Source: Sporomusa acidovorans (lineage in GTDB: Bacteria > Bacillota > Negativicutes > Sporomusales > Sporomusaceae). Taken from it: a stretch of 64,000 nt of DNA. The stretch lies in assembly GCF_002257695.2 (NCBI RefSeq), contig NZ_CP155571.1; one strand, given 5' to 3'. This document shows positions 28,096 to 36,553 of this stretch, piece by piece. Within the stretch, counting starts at the first letter, position 1; each line of letters starts with the position of its first letter. The notes below the pieces were generated by a model. It saw nothing but the letters and a program-made list of their open reading frames with translations. It was not told where the DNA came from and ran no database searches. The position numbers and the translations under genes are program-made.

Positions 28096-29151
28096 ATGAC
28101 TGAGTTCATGAAGGGGATTGTAAAGGATAAACCGGAGGCTGGCGCCACATGGCGAGAAGATTTACCTATACCGGAAATAAAGGATAACGAGCTTCTGATC
28201 CGAGTTAAAGCTGCAGCCATCTGTGGTACTGATATGCACATTTATCCATGGACAGCCTGGGCACAAGCGCGATTAAAACTGCCGATGGTTTTTGGCCATG
28301 AATTTGCCGGTGAGGTTGTGGCTATTGGGTCAACGGTAAGAGGGTTTGAAGTGGGAGACCGGGTAGCAGGAGAAACACATATTCCCTGTAATAAATGCTA
28401 CCAATGTCAGACCGGTAATCAGCATAACTGTAACGACATGAAGATTATTGGCGTTCACACAGAAGGCTGTTTTGCGGAGTATATTGCTATTCCTGTTGAT
28501 TGTGCATGGCGGCTGGATGATAGTTTAAGTTTTGAAATAGGGGCAATGCTTGAGCCAATGGGGGTTGCTGTGCATGGGGTTTTGGCAGGTGATATCGGCG
28601 GCAAATCGATAGCCGTTTATGGCTGTGGGCCGATTGGCCTAATGGGAGTCGGCGTAGCTGCCGCTTGCGGTGCATCCAAAATATTTGCCATTGACGTATT
28701 TGATCAGAAACTGGAAGTTGCCAAGCAAATGGGGGCCGATATAACATTAAATTCCAGGAATGACAATGTAATTGAGCAAATATTACAGGCTACAGAAGGG
28801 CAAGGCGTGGATATTACTGTGGATTTCACAGGAAATGGTAATGCCATTAAAGAGGGATTTGCAATTCTTCGTAAGGGCGGCCGGTTTACACTGGTTGGAT
28901 TGCCTAATGAGCCTGTAGCCCTAAATTTGACAGATGATATTATTTATAAAGAAGCTACCGTGCAGGGGGTAACTGGCAGACTTATGTATAAAACCTGGTG
29001 GCAATGTAATGAACTTCTTAAGTCGGGTAAAATCGATCTTAGCCCGGTAATTGGCAGAAAATACGCTCTAAAAGATTATGATCAGGCGTTTTCCGCATTG
29101 AAAGCGGGCGCTACTGGAAAAATGCTGCTCATCCCTGATAAATGTAATTGA
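28096..29151 (+). CDS. Zinc-dependent dehydrogenase, L-threonine 3-dehydrogenase-like (copy 2)
   Basis: Second copy of the enzyme at 2803, 351 aa, with the same CGTD, GHE, four structural-zinc cysteines and GCGPIG motif. The first about 400 bp differ at many silent sites and some residues, whereas from about 28515 onward the DNA is almost identical to copy 1, a mosaic pattern. It ends four residues later (DKCN). ATG at 28096 is chosen because AAAAGGATGGGAG precedes it; the frame also opens at 28078. Last gene of the second sub-cluster. Confidence 0.85.
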   Translation: MTEFMKGIVKDKPEAGATWREDLPIPEIKDNELLIRVKAAAICGTDMHIYPWTAWAQARLKLPMVFGHEFAGEVVAIGSTVRGFEVGDRVAGETHIPCNKCYQCQTGNQHNCNDMKIIGVHTEGCFAEYIAIPVDCAWRLDDSLSFEIGAMLEPMGVAVHGVLAGDIGGKSIAVYGCGPIGLMGVGVAAACGASKIFAIDVFDQKLEVAKQMGADITLNSRNDNVIEQILQATEGQGVDITVDFTGNGNAIKEGFAILRKGGRFTLVGLPNEPVALNLTDDIIYKEATVQGVTGRLMYKTWWQCNELLKSGKIDLSPVIGRKYALKDYDQAFSALKAGATGKMLLIPDKCN

Positions 29152-29254
29152 TTTAAATGGTGTGCCCAATTTCTAGTGGCTAAGTAAATATGAATAACCC
29201 TGAAGTCTTAAAGAAGCATAACTTAGACTAAGCTTAATTTGCATAAGCAACTAA

Positions 29255-29296
29255 AAACTTGCCCAAATAACAGAAGTGTTAGTTGGGCAAGTTTTG
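29255..29296. terminator. Bidirectional terminator between the Tdh-like gene and the DUF3841 genes
   Basis: AAAACTTGCCCAA and TTGGGCAAGTTTT form a 13-bp stem with A and T runs on both sides; it separates two convergent transcription units. Confidence 0.8.
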
Positions 29297-29300
29297 AACT

Positions 29301-29888
29301 TTATGGGGTCATTTGTTGTATCCACTGCCGATCCAGATACCACAGGCCTGCCTGCATATCCGGATACAGAGAAGAGCCGTTCTCTTTTACCTGTTGATTG
29401 TAGCGGAACAGTTTTTTCCAGCTGTCCTGGATCTCCTTTTTGAGGTGAGGATAAAACGGTGTAGTATACGCATCTCCCGCGTAACGAATACCATAGCGGG
29501 CCAGTTTTTTAGCAAATTTAGCCTCTTCCTCTTCCGATTCCCCAATATACCGCAGGTTCAACACCTTGTTCCAATCGCTCATCCGAAAAAACACCGCATT
29601 CTTGATCGGAACTCTGAGCTTCAGGATTTGGCAGCCGGGATGGCGATCCAGGTAGCTGACGTCGCAAAAAGACCAGACGGCCGATTCCGCTTGTTGTGGC
29701 TTGGGCAAAATACGTTGAGCATTTTCGGTATACCAGGAGTACGCCTGTAAAAACACGGCAGATACTTCTGCGTATTTCCGGACGATATACTCCGTTTTGA
29801 CGTAATGATATCCCTGTTCCAGCAAGTGATGGACCACTTTATCCGTCTGCGACGTGTACAGCGTTATTTGGTTATACTGACAATCCAT
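29301..29888 (-). CDS. DUF3841-like protein (second of a tandem pair)
   Basis: Uncharacterised 195-aa soluble protein, recognised as DUF3841-like by its overall pattern: an N-terminal YTSQT and ending of the first strand, aromatic-rich YSWYTENA, LRVPIKNAVFFRMSDWNKVLN and the YTTPFYPHLKKEIQDSWKKLF C-terminal segment. ATG at 29888 has GAGGAAAG just upstream and starts 8 bp downstream of the end of the previous gene. It shares about a third of its residues with its neighbour, an old tandem duplication. Function unknown. Confidence 0.6.
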   Translation of the reverse strand: MDCQYNQITLYTSQTDKVVHHLLEQGYHYVKTEYIVRKYAEVSAVFLQAYSWYTENAQRILPKPQQAESAVWSFCDVSYLDRHPGCQILKLRVPIKNAVFFRMSDWNKVLNLRYIGESEEEEAKFAKKLARYGIRYAGDAYTTPFYPHLKKEIQDSWKKLFRYNQQVKENGSSLYPDMQAGLWYLDRQWIQQMTP

Positions 29889-29895
29889 TCTTTCC

Positions 29896-30420
29896 TCAAT
29901 TCCCATATGGTGCCCACCCGACCTTACTCAAAATGATACTCTCGTCAAACAAGCGATCCCAGCTTTTGATGATCATTCGCTTGATGTTTGGGTAAAATGG
30001 CGTCATATAGGCGGTACAATCATCGATACCGTAACGGGCCAGTATGGTCTCGTGTTCTTTTTTATCCTGTGCATCGGCCGGGATGTACATATAATTGACG
30101 ATCTTGCCCCACTTGTCAATGTCCATTGTAATCAGCCGATCTTGTTCAACCAGAATCTCCAGTTGAACATTCCCGGGGCTGTTTTCTATTTTGTCTTCCT
30201 CTGCCAAGGATACCCAGATGGGGTATTTTACATCTTCAGGTGGCCGTACTATTTTGCCCGCCGCTTGGTAATACCAATTGTATACATCAAGGTACAGCGC
30301 GGCGTGTTCCTCCATTTTGTTGACGATGTACTCTTTTTTCACTATGTAGCGGCCATTTATTTCCAAATCTTTCAATATGTTTTCATGTTGCTTAGTCCAC
30401 ACATTTACATTGAATCTCAT
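29896..30420 (-). CDS. DUF3841-like protein (first of a tandem pair)
   Basis: A 174-aa soluble protein of unknown function with the same domain: NVWTKQHENIL at the start, YNWYYQAAGKI, LITMDIDKWGKIVNYMY and YMTPFYPNIKRMIIKSWDRLF near the end. GGGGAG before the ATG at 30420 fixes the start. Two-gene operon with the protein at 29301-29888, reading towards the catabolic cluster. Nothing in the surroundings reveals its job. Confidence 0.6.
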   Translation of the reverse strand: MRFNVNVWTKQHENILKDLEINGRYIVKKEYIVNKMEEHAALYLDVYNWYYQAAGKIVRPPEDVKYPIWVSLAEEDKIENSPGNVQLEILVEQDRLITMDIDKWGKIVNYMYIPADAQDKKEHETILARYGIDDCTAYMTPFYPNIKRMIIKSWDRLFDESIILSKVGWAPYGN

Positions 30421-30432
30421 TTTACTCCCCAC

Positions 30433-30813
30433 AAAATTCCAGCAGGATATTAAGCTGAATTTACAAATATTTTACAATGGGTACAACAGTAGTGTCAATC
30501 TTTATTGATTATTTCAATAAAACAAATATTTTCAAATTTTTTAATATTTAGTTTTGTTCAGCGGTATATTGTGCGTTTATCGTGTTTATTGAGAGAGGTA
30601 AGACCAATGATGAATTATAGCAATTATCAATTGGCAGTGAATCTAATCATTGAAAAACACAATTAGTGCATTTTATTTATATGTGTTAGGATAACACCAA
30701 GAAAGCTTACTCTATAGTAGCGAATAGCAATGCCAAACTAGTAAAAATGGCTGTTAGTTTTATGTCTGTAGGCATCAACAACCAATTGTAAATTGATGCA
30801 AAAGGAGATAACA
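30433..30813. promoter_or_regulatory. 381-bp divergent region with an inverted repeat and a hairpin before yedF
   Basis: AT-rich. GTGTTA-GGA-TAACAC at 30683-30697 is a perfect 6-3-6 inverted repeat suitable for a dimeric regulator. GCATCAA at 30772 pairs with TTGATGC at 30793, ending exactly at the ribosome binding site AAAAGGAG of the yedF-like gene, so it could modulate translation. Confidence 0.4.
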
Positions 30814-31404
30814 ATGCAAAAAATTAATGCAATCGGGGATTCTTGTCCCCTGCCTGTAATCAAAACTAAAAAAGGTCTAGCTGAAATAGAGAGCGGTCAG
30901 TTGGAGGTGCTAGTGGATAATGAGGCAGCTGCCCAAAACATTCGTCGGTTTGCTGAGTCGGAAGGATGTCAATTTAACGTATTAAAAAAGGATGGTATTT
31001 TTCATATCACGCTGCTAAAAGCAGCAGCTCAACCAGGCGATTACGCTCCCAGCAGCGAGGCGATCGCTGTAAAAACGGTTGTTGCTCTGCCTGCTGATAC
31101 CATGGGAGCCGGCGATGACGAACTGGGGCATATCTTGATGAAGGGATTTATTTTTGCTCTCACCCAGTTGGATACATTACCCAATACCATCCTGATCTAC
31201 AACACTGGGGCAAAACTATCGGTACACGGCTCAGCCTCCCTGGAAGACTTAATTACGCTGGAAAAGGCCGGGGTTGCCGTCATGACCTGCGGCACCTGTC
31301 TGAAGCACTTTGGGATTGAAGAGCAACTCGCTGTAGGGGAAGTAACCAATATGTATCGCATAGTGGAAGAGATGCGTGGCGCCGGACGCATCCTTCGCCC
31401 TTGA
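30814..31404 (+). CDS. yedF: YedF-like sulfurtransferase-type protein (TusA + DsrE-like)
   Basis: Fusion of an N-terminal TusA/SirA-like sulfur-carrier domain (GDSCPLPVIKTKK, with the CPxP motif cysteine near residue 9) and a C-terminal DsrE-like domain ending in VMTCGTCLKHFGI and MYRIVEEM, 196 aa, the usual length for the YedF family associated with selenium or sulfur handling. AAAAGGAG precedes the ATG. Its stop overlaps the desulfurase reading frame, so the genes are translationally coupled. It probably accepts persulfide or selenide from that enzyme; the exact cargo is inference. Confidence 0.85.
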   Translation: MQKINAIGDSCPLPVIKTKKGLAEIESGQLEVLVDNEAAAQNIRRFAESEGCQFNVLKKDGIFHITLLKAAAQPGDYAPSSEAIAVKTVVALPADTMGAGDDELGHILMKGFIFALTQLDTLPNTILIYNTGAKLSVHGSASLEDLITLEKAGVAVMTCGTCLKHFGIEEQLAVGEVTNMYRIVEEMRGAGRILRP

Positions 31405-31409
31405 TTGCC

Positions 31410-32552
31410 ATGATTTACTTTGATAACGCAGCCACCAGCCTGCCCAAGCCACCGGCGGTGGGACTTGCGGTTCTGGAGGCCATTAATACTTTTGGCGGAG
31501 CCGGAAGGGGCGGACATCCTGCTTCTTTGGCGGCGGCCCGCTGTATCTTCCAGGCTCGCAAAGCAGTAGCTAAGTTACTGGGATCTTCTATCGACCAGAC
31601 GGCTTTTACTTCCAATGCAACGGAAAGTTTAAATATTGCCATCTCTGGTCTGCTGACACCGGAAGACCATGTCATTGCCACTGCCTTGGATCACAATTCT
31701 GTTCTGCGTCCGCTTTATAAGCTTCGTTCCCAGGGGATGGGATTATCGATTATTAACAGCGATCAAAAGGGAAATTTGGATTACGACGGGTTTCGCCGTT
31801 CGCTTCGTCCCAATAGTAGAGCGGTAGTCTGCACCCATGCATCCAATCTAACCGGCACGCTCACTAATTTGGATTTTATAGCAGATTTCTGCAAAGAAAA
31901 CGGTCTGCTGCTGATTGTGGACGCATCGCAAACAGCCGGTGTGTTTCCCATTTATGTGGACAAGTTGGGTATTGATGTTCTCTGCTTTACCGGACACAAA
32001 GGACTTCTAGGCCCGCAAGGTACCGGCGGACTTTGCATTCGCAAAGGGCTCGCTGTGATGCCCCTCAAGGTAGGCGGCAGTGGACTTCACAGCTATTCCG
32101 AAACCCACCCCGCGGCCATGCCCGAGGCACTGGAGGCAGGCACGGCCAACGCCCATGGCATCGCTGGTTTGCTGGCTGGAGTTGAGTACATTCTCGAAGT
32201 GGGTATGGATACTATACGCAACAGAGAACTGGCATTGGCAAAACTTTTTCGCCAGGGCATTTCAGCAATTCCCGGGGTTCGTATCTATGGAGATCCGGAT
32301 ATGCCCTACGCTCCCATTGTAACCCTGAATATCGGTTCTATGGATTCAGGCGAAGTAGGAGATCGTCTGGCAAAGCTTTACAATATTTGCGTACGAACCG
32401 GTGCTCATTGCGCCCCACTGGCTCATTTGGCTTTGGGGACCCGGGAGCAGGGGGCGGTACGCTTTAGTTTCTCCTCTTTTAATACGGAAGAGGAAATCCA
32501 AACAGGAATCAGAGCGGTTGCTGAAATAGCCGCAGAATGGGAGCAGGGATAA
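31410..32552 (+). CDS. Cysteine desulfurase-like class V aminotransferase
   Basis: PLP-dependent enzyme of 380 aa, cysteine desulfurase/selenocysteine lyase type. It begins with YFDNAATSLPKPP, carries the cofactor lysine in CFTGHKGLLGPQGTGG near residue 193 and the reactive cysteine in RTGAHCAPLAH near residue 331. It should release sulfur or selenium from cysteine or selenocysteine to a carrier such as the YedF or DUF3343 protein on either side. The ATG at 31410 is preferred; a TTG at 31401 overlapping the yedF stop is possible. Confidence 0.85.
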   Translation: MIYFDNAATSLPKPPAVGLAVLEAINTFGGAGRGGHPASLAAARCIFQARKAVAKLLGSSIDQTAFTSNATESLNIAISGLLTPEDHVIATALDHNSVLRPLYKLRSQGMGLSIINSDQKGNLDYDGFRRSLRPNSRAVVCTHASNLTGTLTNLDFIADFCKENGLLLIVDASQTAGVFPIYVDKLGIDVLCFTGHKGLLGPQGTGGLCIRKGLAVMPLKVGGSGLHSYSETHPAAMPEALEAGTANAHGIAGLLAGVEYILEVGMDTIRNRELALAKLFRQGISAIPGVRIYGDPDMPYAPIVTLNIGSMDSGEVGDRLAKLYNICVRTGAHCAPLAHLALGTREQGAVRFSFSSFNTEEEIQTGIRAVAEIAAEWEQG

Positions 32553-32789
32553 ATGACTAGAAAGAAACAACCCAAATTGGTTATTACCTTTCCCACCACC
32601 ACCGCAGCGATGGCAATGGAGGCTGCCTGTGAATCCGGGCAAGGAAGATTAATACCTATTCCACGGGAAATCAGCGGCAGTTGTGGACTTGCTTGGTGTG
32701 CAGAGCCGCATTTGGAGGACATATTGCTTCGGGTGATGGATAGAAACAACATTGAATATCAAGAAAAGCGAGTTATTTTACTGTATTAA
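32553..32789 (+). CDS. DUF3343 putative Se/S carrier-like protein
   Basis: Small 78-aa protein of the DUF3343 type, resembling the portion that recognises or carries sulfur or selenium. Its conserved block reads IPIPREISGSCGLAW followed by a second cysteine, near residues 36-52. The gene begins immediately after the desulfurase stop and ends 18 bp before the next gene, inside a tight operon. The carrier role is family-level assumption. Confidence 0.75.
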   Translation: MTRKKQPKLVITFPTTTAAMAMEAACESGQGRLIPIPREISGSCGLAWCAEPHLEDILLRVMDRNNIEYQEKRVILLY

Positions 32790-32807
32790 CGAAGGGGGAA
32801 TATGTGC

Positions 32808-33965
32808 ATGATCCAAATGAAAACCGAGTTGCCACAAATATTTGAAAGCTTTGCGGAAGCAAGACAGAATGGATTTCTAGCCATGAAAAAAATTAAAGAC
32901 AGCGGAAAAGGGGTAGTGGGCCAGTTCTGTACATATACCCCCCAGGAGATTTTTACGGCTGCAGGCCTTGTCTGTGTAGGTTTGTGTTCTACCAGTGACG
33001 AGACCATTCCCGCCGCAGAAAAAGTATTGCCGAGCAATCTGTGTCCGCTCATTAAATCCAGCTACGGTTTTGCCATTACCGACAAATGCCCTTATATGTA
33101 TTTTTCCGACCTGGTGGTGGGAGAGACTACCTGTGATGGGAAAGTGAAAATGTACGAACTGCTGGCTAAGATCAAGAATGTCCATATCCTGGAGCTCCCC
33201 CGGCGGCAGGATACTCCGGAAGCCAAGGCTCTCTGGCGGGCGGAGTTGGTGCGCTTAAGGGAACGTGTGGAAAAAGACTTTGGCGTTACCATTACTGATG
33301 ATAATTTGCGTGATGCGATTCGCAGGCGGAATGTTGAGCGCAGATTATTGAAGGAACTGTATGAGTTGTCCCAAATGACTCCGCCGCCCATTACCGGACT
33401 GCGGCAGCTGCAAATCCTTTTCGGTGCTCAGTTTAAATTTGATTGGCATGAAAAGGTTGCGGAAATACAAAGAGCAATTGACAGCATACGAGAAGCTTAT
33501 GAAGCAGGAGAACGTCCGGTTTCCGAAGCTGCCCCCCGGATTCTAATCACCGGCTGTCCTATGGGCGGCGTTACCGAAAAGATAGTTAAGGTAATTGAGG
33601 AAGCCGGCGCAGTCGTCGTTGCTTTTGAAAATTGCACTGGTGCGAAGCAGATGGATCGGCAATGCCGGGAGGAAGGGGATCCTCTTACCAACCTCGCCGA
33701 CCATTATCTGCAGATTGGTTGTTCTGTCATGACACCCGACAACAATCGCTTTGAGCTTTTGGGGCGTCTCTGTAAACAGTTTCAGGTTGATGGTGTGGTG
33801 GAAATGACGCTGCAAGCCTGTCATACCTACGCGATAGAATCGCATTCGATTAAGACGTTTCTGCAGGAAAAAGGAATTCCATATCTACAATTGGAAACCG
33901 ATTATGGCACTGCGGATATCGGCCAGTTGTCCACACGGGCCGGTGCCTTTGTGGAGATGCTATAG
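32808..33965 (+). CDS. 2-hydroxyacyl-CoA dehydratase (HgdB)-fold protein, probable double-cubane-cluster reductase
   Basis: Iron-sulfur protein of 385 aa with the HgdB/BcrB fold. Cysteines lie in VGQFCTYTPQEI, NLCPLIKSSYGF, TDKCPYMYFSD, VGETTCDGKVKMYE, ITGCPMGGV and FENCTGAKQMDRQCR. A single subunit with its own activator gene and no second dehydratase subunit or CoA-transferase is the arrangement of YjiM and double-cubane-cluster proteins, which use ATP-driven electrons to reduce small molecules. GGGGG lies 9 nt before the ATG at 32808. The substrate is unknown; the sulfur/selenium genes beside it are the best clue. Confidence 0.75.
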   Translation: MIQMKTELPQIFESFAEARQNGFLAMKKIKDSGKGVVGQFCTYTPQEIFTAAGLVCVGLCSTSDETIPAAEKVLPSNLCPLIKSSYGFAITDKCPYMYFSDLVVGETTCDGKVKMYELLAKIKNVHILELPRRQDTPEAKALWRAELVRLRERVEKDFGVTITDDNLRDAIRRRNVERRLLKELYELSQMTPPPITGLRQLQILFGAQFKFDWHEKVAEIQRAIDSIREAYEAGERPVSEAAPRILITGCPMGGVTEKIVKVIEEAGAVVVAFENCTGAKQMDRQCREEGDPLTNLADHYLQIGCSVMTPDNNRFELLGRLCKQFQVDGVVEMTLQACHTYAIESHSIKTFLQEKGIPYLQLETDYGTADIGQLSTRAGAFVEML

Positions 33966-33968
33966 ATA

Positions 33969-34805
33969 ATGATAAAAGCATCAATCGGCATCGATTGTGG
34001 TTCTGCTGCCTGCAAAGGCGTTCTCCTCCAAGAGAACGCCATCCTTGCCGTCTGTGTGAAACCTACTGGCTGGAACCCGAGGGAAACTTCCCAAGCGGTT
34101 TTGGAGCAGCTGCTGACGAAGGCAGGGCTTGAAAGAGAAAATGTACATATTATCGCGACTGGATATGGTCGAGTAAGTATAGAGTTTGCCAACAAAACTG
34201 TGACGGAAATTACCTGTCACGCACTAGGTGCGGATTACCTGTTGCCGGGTGTGCGCGCGGTTATTGATATTGGCGGTCAGGATTCAAAGGTTATTGCCGT
34301 AGAAGCCGGACAGGTCCGCTCCTTTCAGATGAATACTAAGTGTGCCGCAGGCACCGGCCGCTTTCTGGAAATGTCGGCCAACCGGATGGGGATTGGTTTA
34401 GCAGAATTCTCGGCCCTGCTCTCTACGGGAAAAAGCTGTTCATTAAGCAGCATGTGCACCGTATTTGCCGATTCGGAAATCGTATCACAACTGGCAGCAG
34501 GAAAAAGCCGCGAGGAAGTGGCTGGCGGCATTGTTCAGTTAGTTGTAGATCGCACGGTTGCCTTAGCGGCCCGGGTGGAGTATTCTCCGCCGATACTACT
34601 GACAGGTGGTTTGGCGGGCATCCAGGGACTTCGAATCGCGCTAGAGAAGCGGACTGGTTATCCGGTAGTTTCTTCGGAGTTATCCCGTTTTGCCGGTGCT
34701 ATTGGCGCCGCAAGGACCTACTGGGTGAAAAGAGCAAGGAATGCTAATAAAAAGTCCAATTTTAGTGAACCCGTTCAGGAGCCCGCAAGTGTATTATGGA
34801 ATTGA
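33969..34805 (+). CDS. HgdC/YjiL-type ASKHA ATPase activator
   Basis: ATP-hydrolysing activator of 278 aa that would deliver low-potential electrons to the preceding reductase. ASKHA motifs are GIDCGSAACKG at the N terminus and DIGGQDSKVI near residue 100; the cysteines that hold the dimer-bridging 4Fe-4S cluster are in NTKCAAGTGRF near residue 124 and SMCTVFADSE near 160. Begins 3 bp after the reductase stop. The ABC transporter lipoprotein gene begins only 10 bp after its end. Confidence 0.85.
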   Translation: MIKASIGIDCGSAACKGVLLQENAILAVCVKPTGWNPRETSQAVLEQLLTKAGLERENVHIIATGYGRVSIEFANKTVTEITCHALGADYLLPGVRAVIDIGGQDSKVIAVEAGQVRSFQMNTKCAAGTGRFLEMSANRMGIGLAEFSALLSTGKSCSLSSMCTVFADSEIVSQLAAGKSREEVAGGIVQLVVDRTVALAARVEYSPPILLTGGLAGIQGLRIALEKRTGYPVVSSELSRFAGAIGAARTYWVKRARNANKKSNFSEPVQEPASVLWN

Positions 34806-34815
34806 GAGGGAAATT

Positions 34816-35646
34816 ATGAAAAAAATTCTTCTGGTATTACTATCTATTTGTGTGATCTTTGGGACGGCTGCCTGTGGAAACAATGGGAAGACTTCTGTAA
34901 CACAGGGAAAATCGAGTGTGCCAACCGAGATTATAGTAGCGGCTGGTTCGTCTTCCGTTCCGAATTCGTATATAGAAAATGGAATACATAAGGGACATGA
35001 AGTAGATATCTGGAATGCTATTTCAGAGAAAACCGGACTGAAAGTTAAATTTGTAACAGGGGAGTTTAACACTTTATTTGGATACCTGGATTCGGGTAAA
35101 GCGGATACAGTGGGAAATACCATTACCCTTAATGCTAAGAGAAAAGAGAAGTATGATTTTTCAGAGCCATACGCTTATATTCCTGAGAAGTTAGTGGTTC
35201 ATTCCGATAGAACCGATATTAAAAAATTAAAAGATATTGCGGGGATGACTTGTGGATTTTCGTCGGGATCCAATGGCGGCAATTTATTTCAACAGATTGC
35301 CAAGGCGCAGGATATAAAAATAAATCTAGTAACATTCGATAGTTCCGAATTGTTAAATGAGGCTTTTCGCCAAGGAAAAGTGGATGTAATGATTTTTGCG
35401 GGTGCTGAGGCAGCCTATAAAATTAATAATAAAGTTCTGGATGCCAGGATGGTTGAAGAAGATATTTCCGTTGGCGCTAAAGCCTATCCGTTTGTAAAGG
35501 GAAATGCAAAATCAGAAGAATTGAACAAGCTTGTTACAAAAGCTATTAAAGAAATGCAGCAAGATGGAACGCTGGAAAAAATATATAGTAAATGGTATGG
35601 AATGGACTTTAGTAAGAAACCGGCTAATACAAAGCTAGCAGATTAA
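34816..35646 (+). CDS. Polar amino acid (cystine-like) ABC transporter substrate-binding lipoprotein
   Basis: Extracytoplasmic solute receptor of 276 aa, family 3. A lipoprotein signal is visible (KKILLVLLSICVIFGTAAC, lipobox cysteine at residue 21), then the binding domain with GHEVDIWNAISEKTGL, FSEPYAYIPEKLVV and KVDVMIFAGAEA. GAGAGGG precedes the ATG at 34816; a longer open frame from 34741 overlaps the activator gene. The pattern resembles cystine-binding proteins, consistent with the desulfurase upstream, but other polar amino acids remain possible. Confidence 0.85.
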   Translation: MKKILLVLLSICVIFGTAACGNNGKTSVTQGKSSVPTEIIVAAGSSSVPNSYIENGIHKGHEVDIWNAISEKTGLKVKFVTGEFNTLFGYLDSGKADTVGNTITLNAKRKEKYDFSEPYAYIPEKLVVHSDRTDIKKLKDIAGMTCGFSSGSNGGNLFQQIAKAQDIKINLVTFDSSELLNEAFRQGKVDVMIFAGAEAAYKINNKVLDARMVEEDISVGAKAYPFVKGNAKSEELNKLVTKAIKEMQQDGTLEKIYSKWYGMDFSKKPANTKLAD

Positions 35647-35660
35647 TTATGCAGACAATA

Positions 35661-35701
35661 GTTGCCTACCGGATGATGCCGCTATGGCGCTGGTAGGCAA
35701 C
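35661..35701 (+). other. Intercistronic stem-loop between the binding protein and ATPase genes
   Basis: GTTGCCTACC at 35661 and GGTAGGCAAC at 35692 form a perfect 10-bp stem around a 21-nt loop, no clean T-run. Such a hairpin could stabilise the upstream mRNA or partially terminate, giving more binding protein than ATPase. Confidence 0.5.
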
Positions 35702-35784
35702 TTGCTTGCCAGCCGTTCCTCGGATGCAGGCAATGGCAAGGTATGTTTTAACGCAATTATATAGTGCAATCAGGTGATAGGTAA

Positions 35785-36525
35785 ATGATTACAGTAGAGC
35801 ATTTGAAAGTGCAATTTGGGCAATTGGTTGTCTTAAAAGATGTAAATGTTCAAATAGATGATGGCGAAGTCGTAGTATTAATTGGACCGTCAGGAACCGG
35901 TAAATCTACATTTCTTCGTTGTCTTAATTTTTTGGTTAGGCCTGCGGAAGGCAAAATTACAATTGATGGATTTTCAGTGGATGCCAGAACGGCTTCGAAG
36001 AGAGAGTGTGATCATTTGAGATTAAAAACGTCAATGGTCTTTCAAAATTATAATTTGCTGAAGAATAAGACTGCTATACAAAATATTATGGAACCTATGG
36101 TTACAGTACAAAAAAAAAGCAAGAAAGAAGCCGAAGAAGTGGCGGTTAACTTACTTAAAAAAGTAGGACTTTTGCAAAAAAAAGATGCGTATCCCAAGGA
36201 AATGTCAGGGGGACAACAACAAAGAATAGGAATTGCCAGAGCTCTGGCTGTAAATGCAAATGTTATTTTATTTGATGAGCCGACATCATCATTAGACCCT
36301 GAATTAGTGGGAGAGGTCCTGGGTGTAATTAAGCAACTGGTAGCAGAGCATAACAAAACGATGTTGATTGTGACTCATGAAATGAAGTTTGCCAGAGAAG
36401 TTGCGGATAGAATTCTTTTTTTAGAAGACGGATGTATTACTGCTACGGGAACTCCGCAAGAACTATTTGAAAATTGCACAAATGAAAGAGTTGGAAGATT
36501 TTTAAATACAATAAATTCGAACTAA
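35785..36525 (+). CDS. Polar amino acid ABC transporter ATP-binding protein
   Basis: ATPase of 246 aa, GlnQ/TcyC type. Walker A GPSGTGKST near residue 34, Q-loop FQNYNLL, signature MSGGQQQRIGIARAL near 146, Walker B VILFDEPTSSLDPE and the switch histidine in VTHEMKFA are complete. Powers the transporter whose receptor and permease flank it. Confidence 0.92.
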   Translation: MITVEHLKVQFGQLVVLKDVNVQIDDGEVVVLIGPSGTGKSTFLRCLNFLVRPAEGKITIDGFSVDARTASKRECDHLRLKTSMVFQNYNLLKNKTAIQNIMEPMVTVQKKSKKEAEEVAVNLLKKVGLLQKKDAYPKEMSGGQQQRIGIARALAVNANVILFDEPTSSLDPELVGEVLGVIKQLVAEHNKTMLIVTHEMKFAREVADRILFLEDGCITATGTPQELFENCTNERVGRFLNTINSN

Positions 36526-36553
36526 CTGACAATAATTGTACGAGGATAAATAG

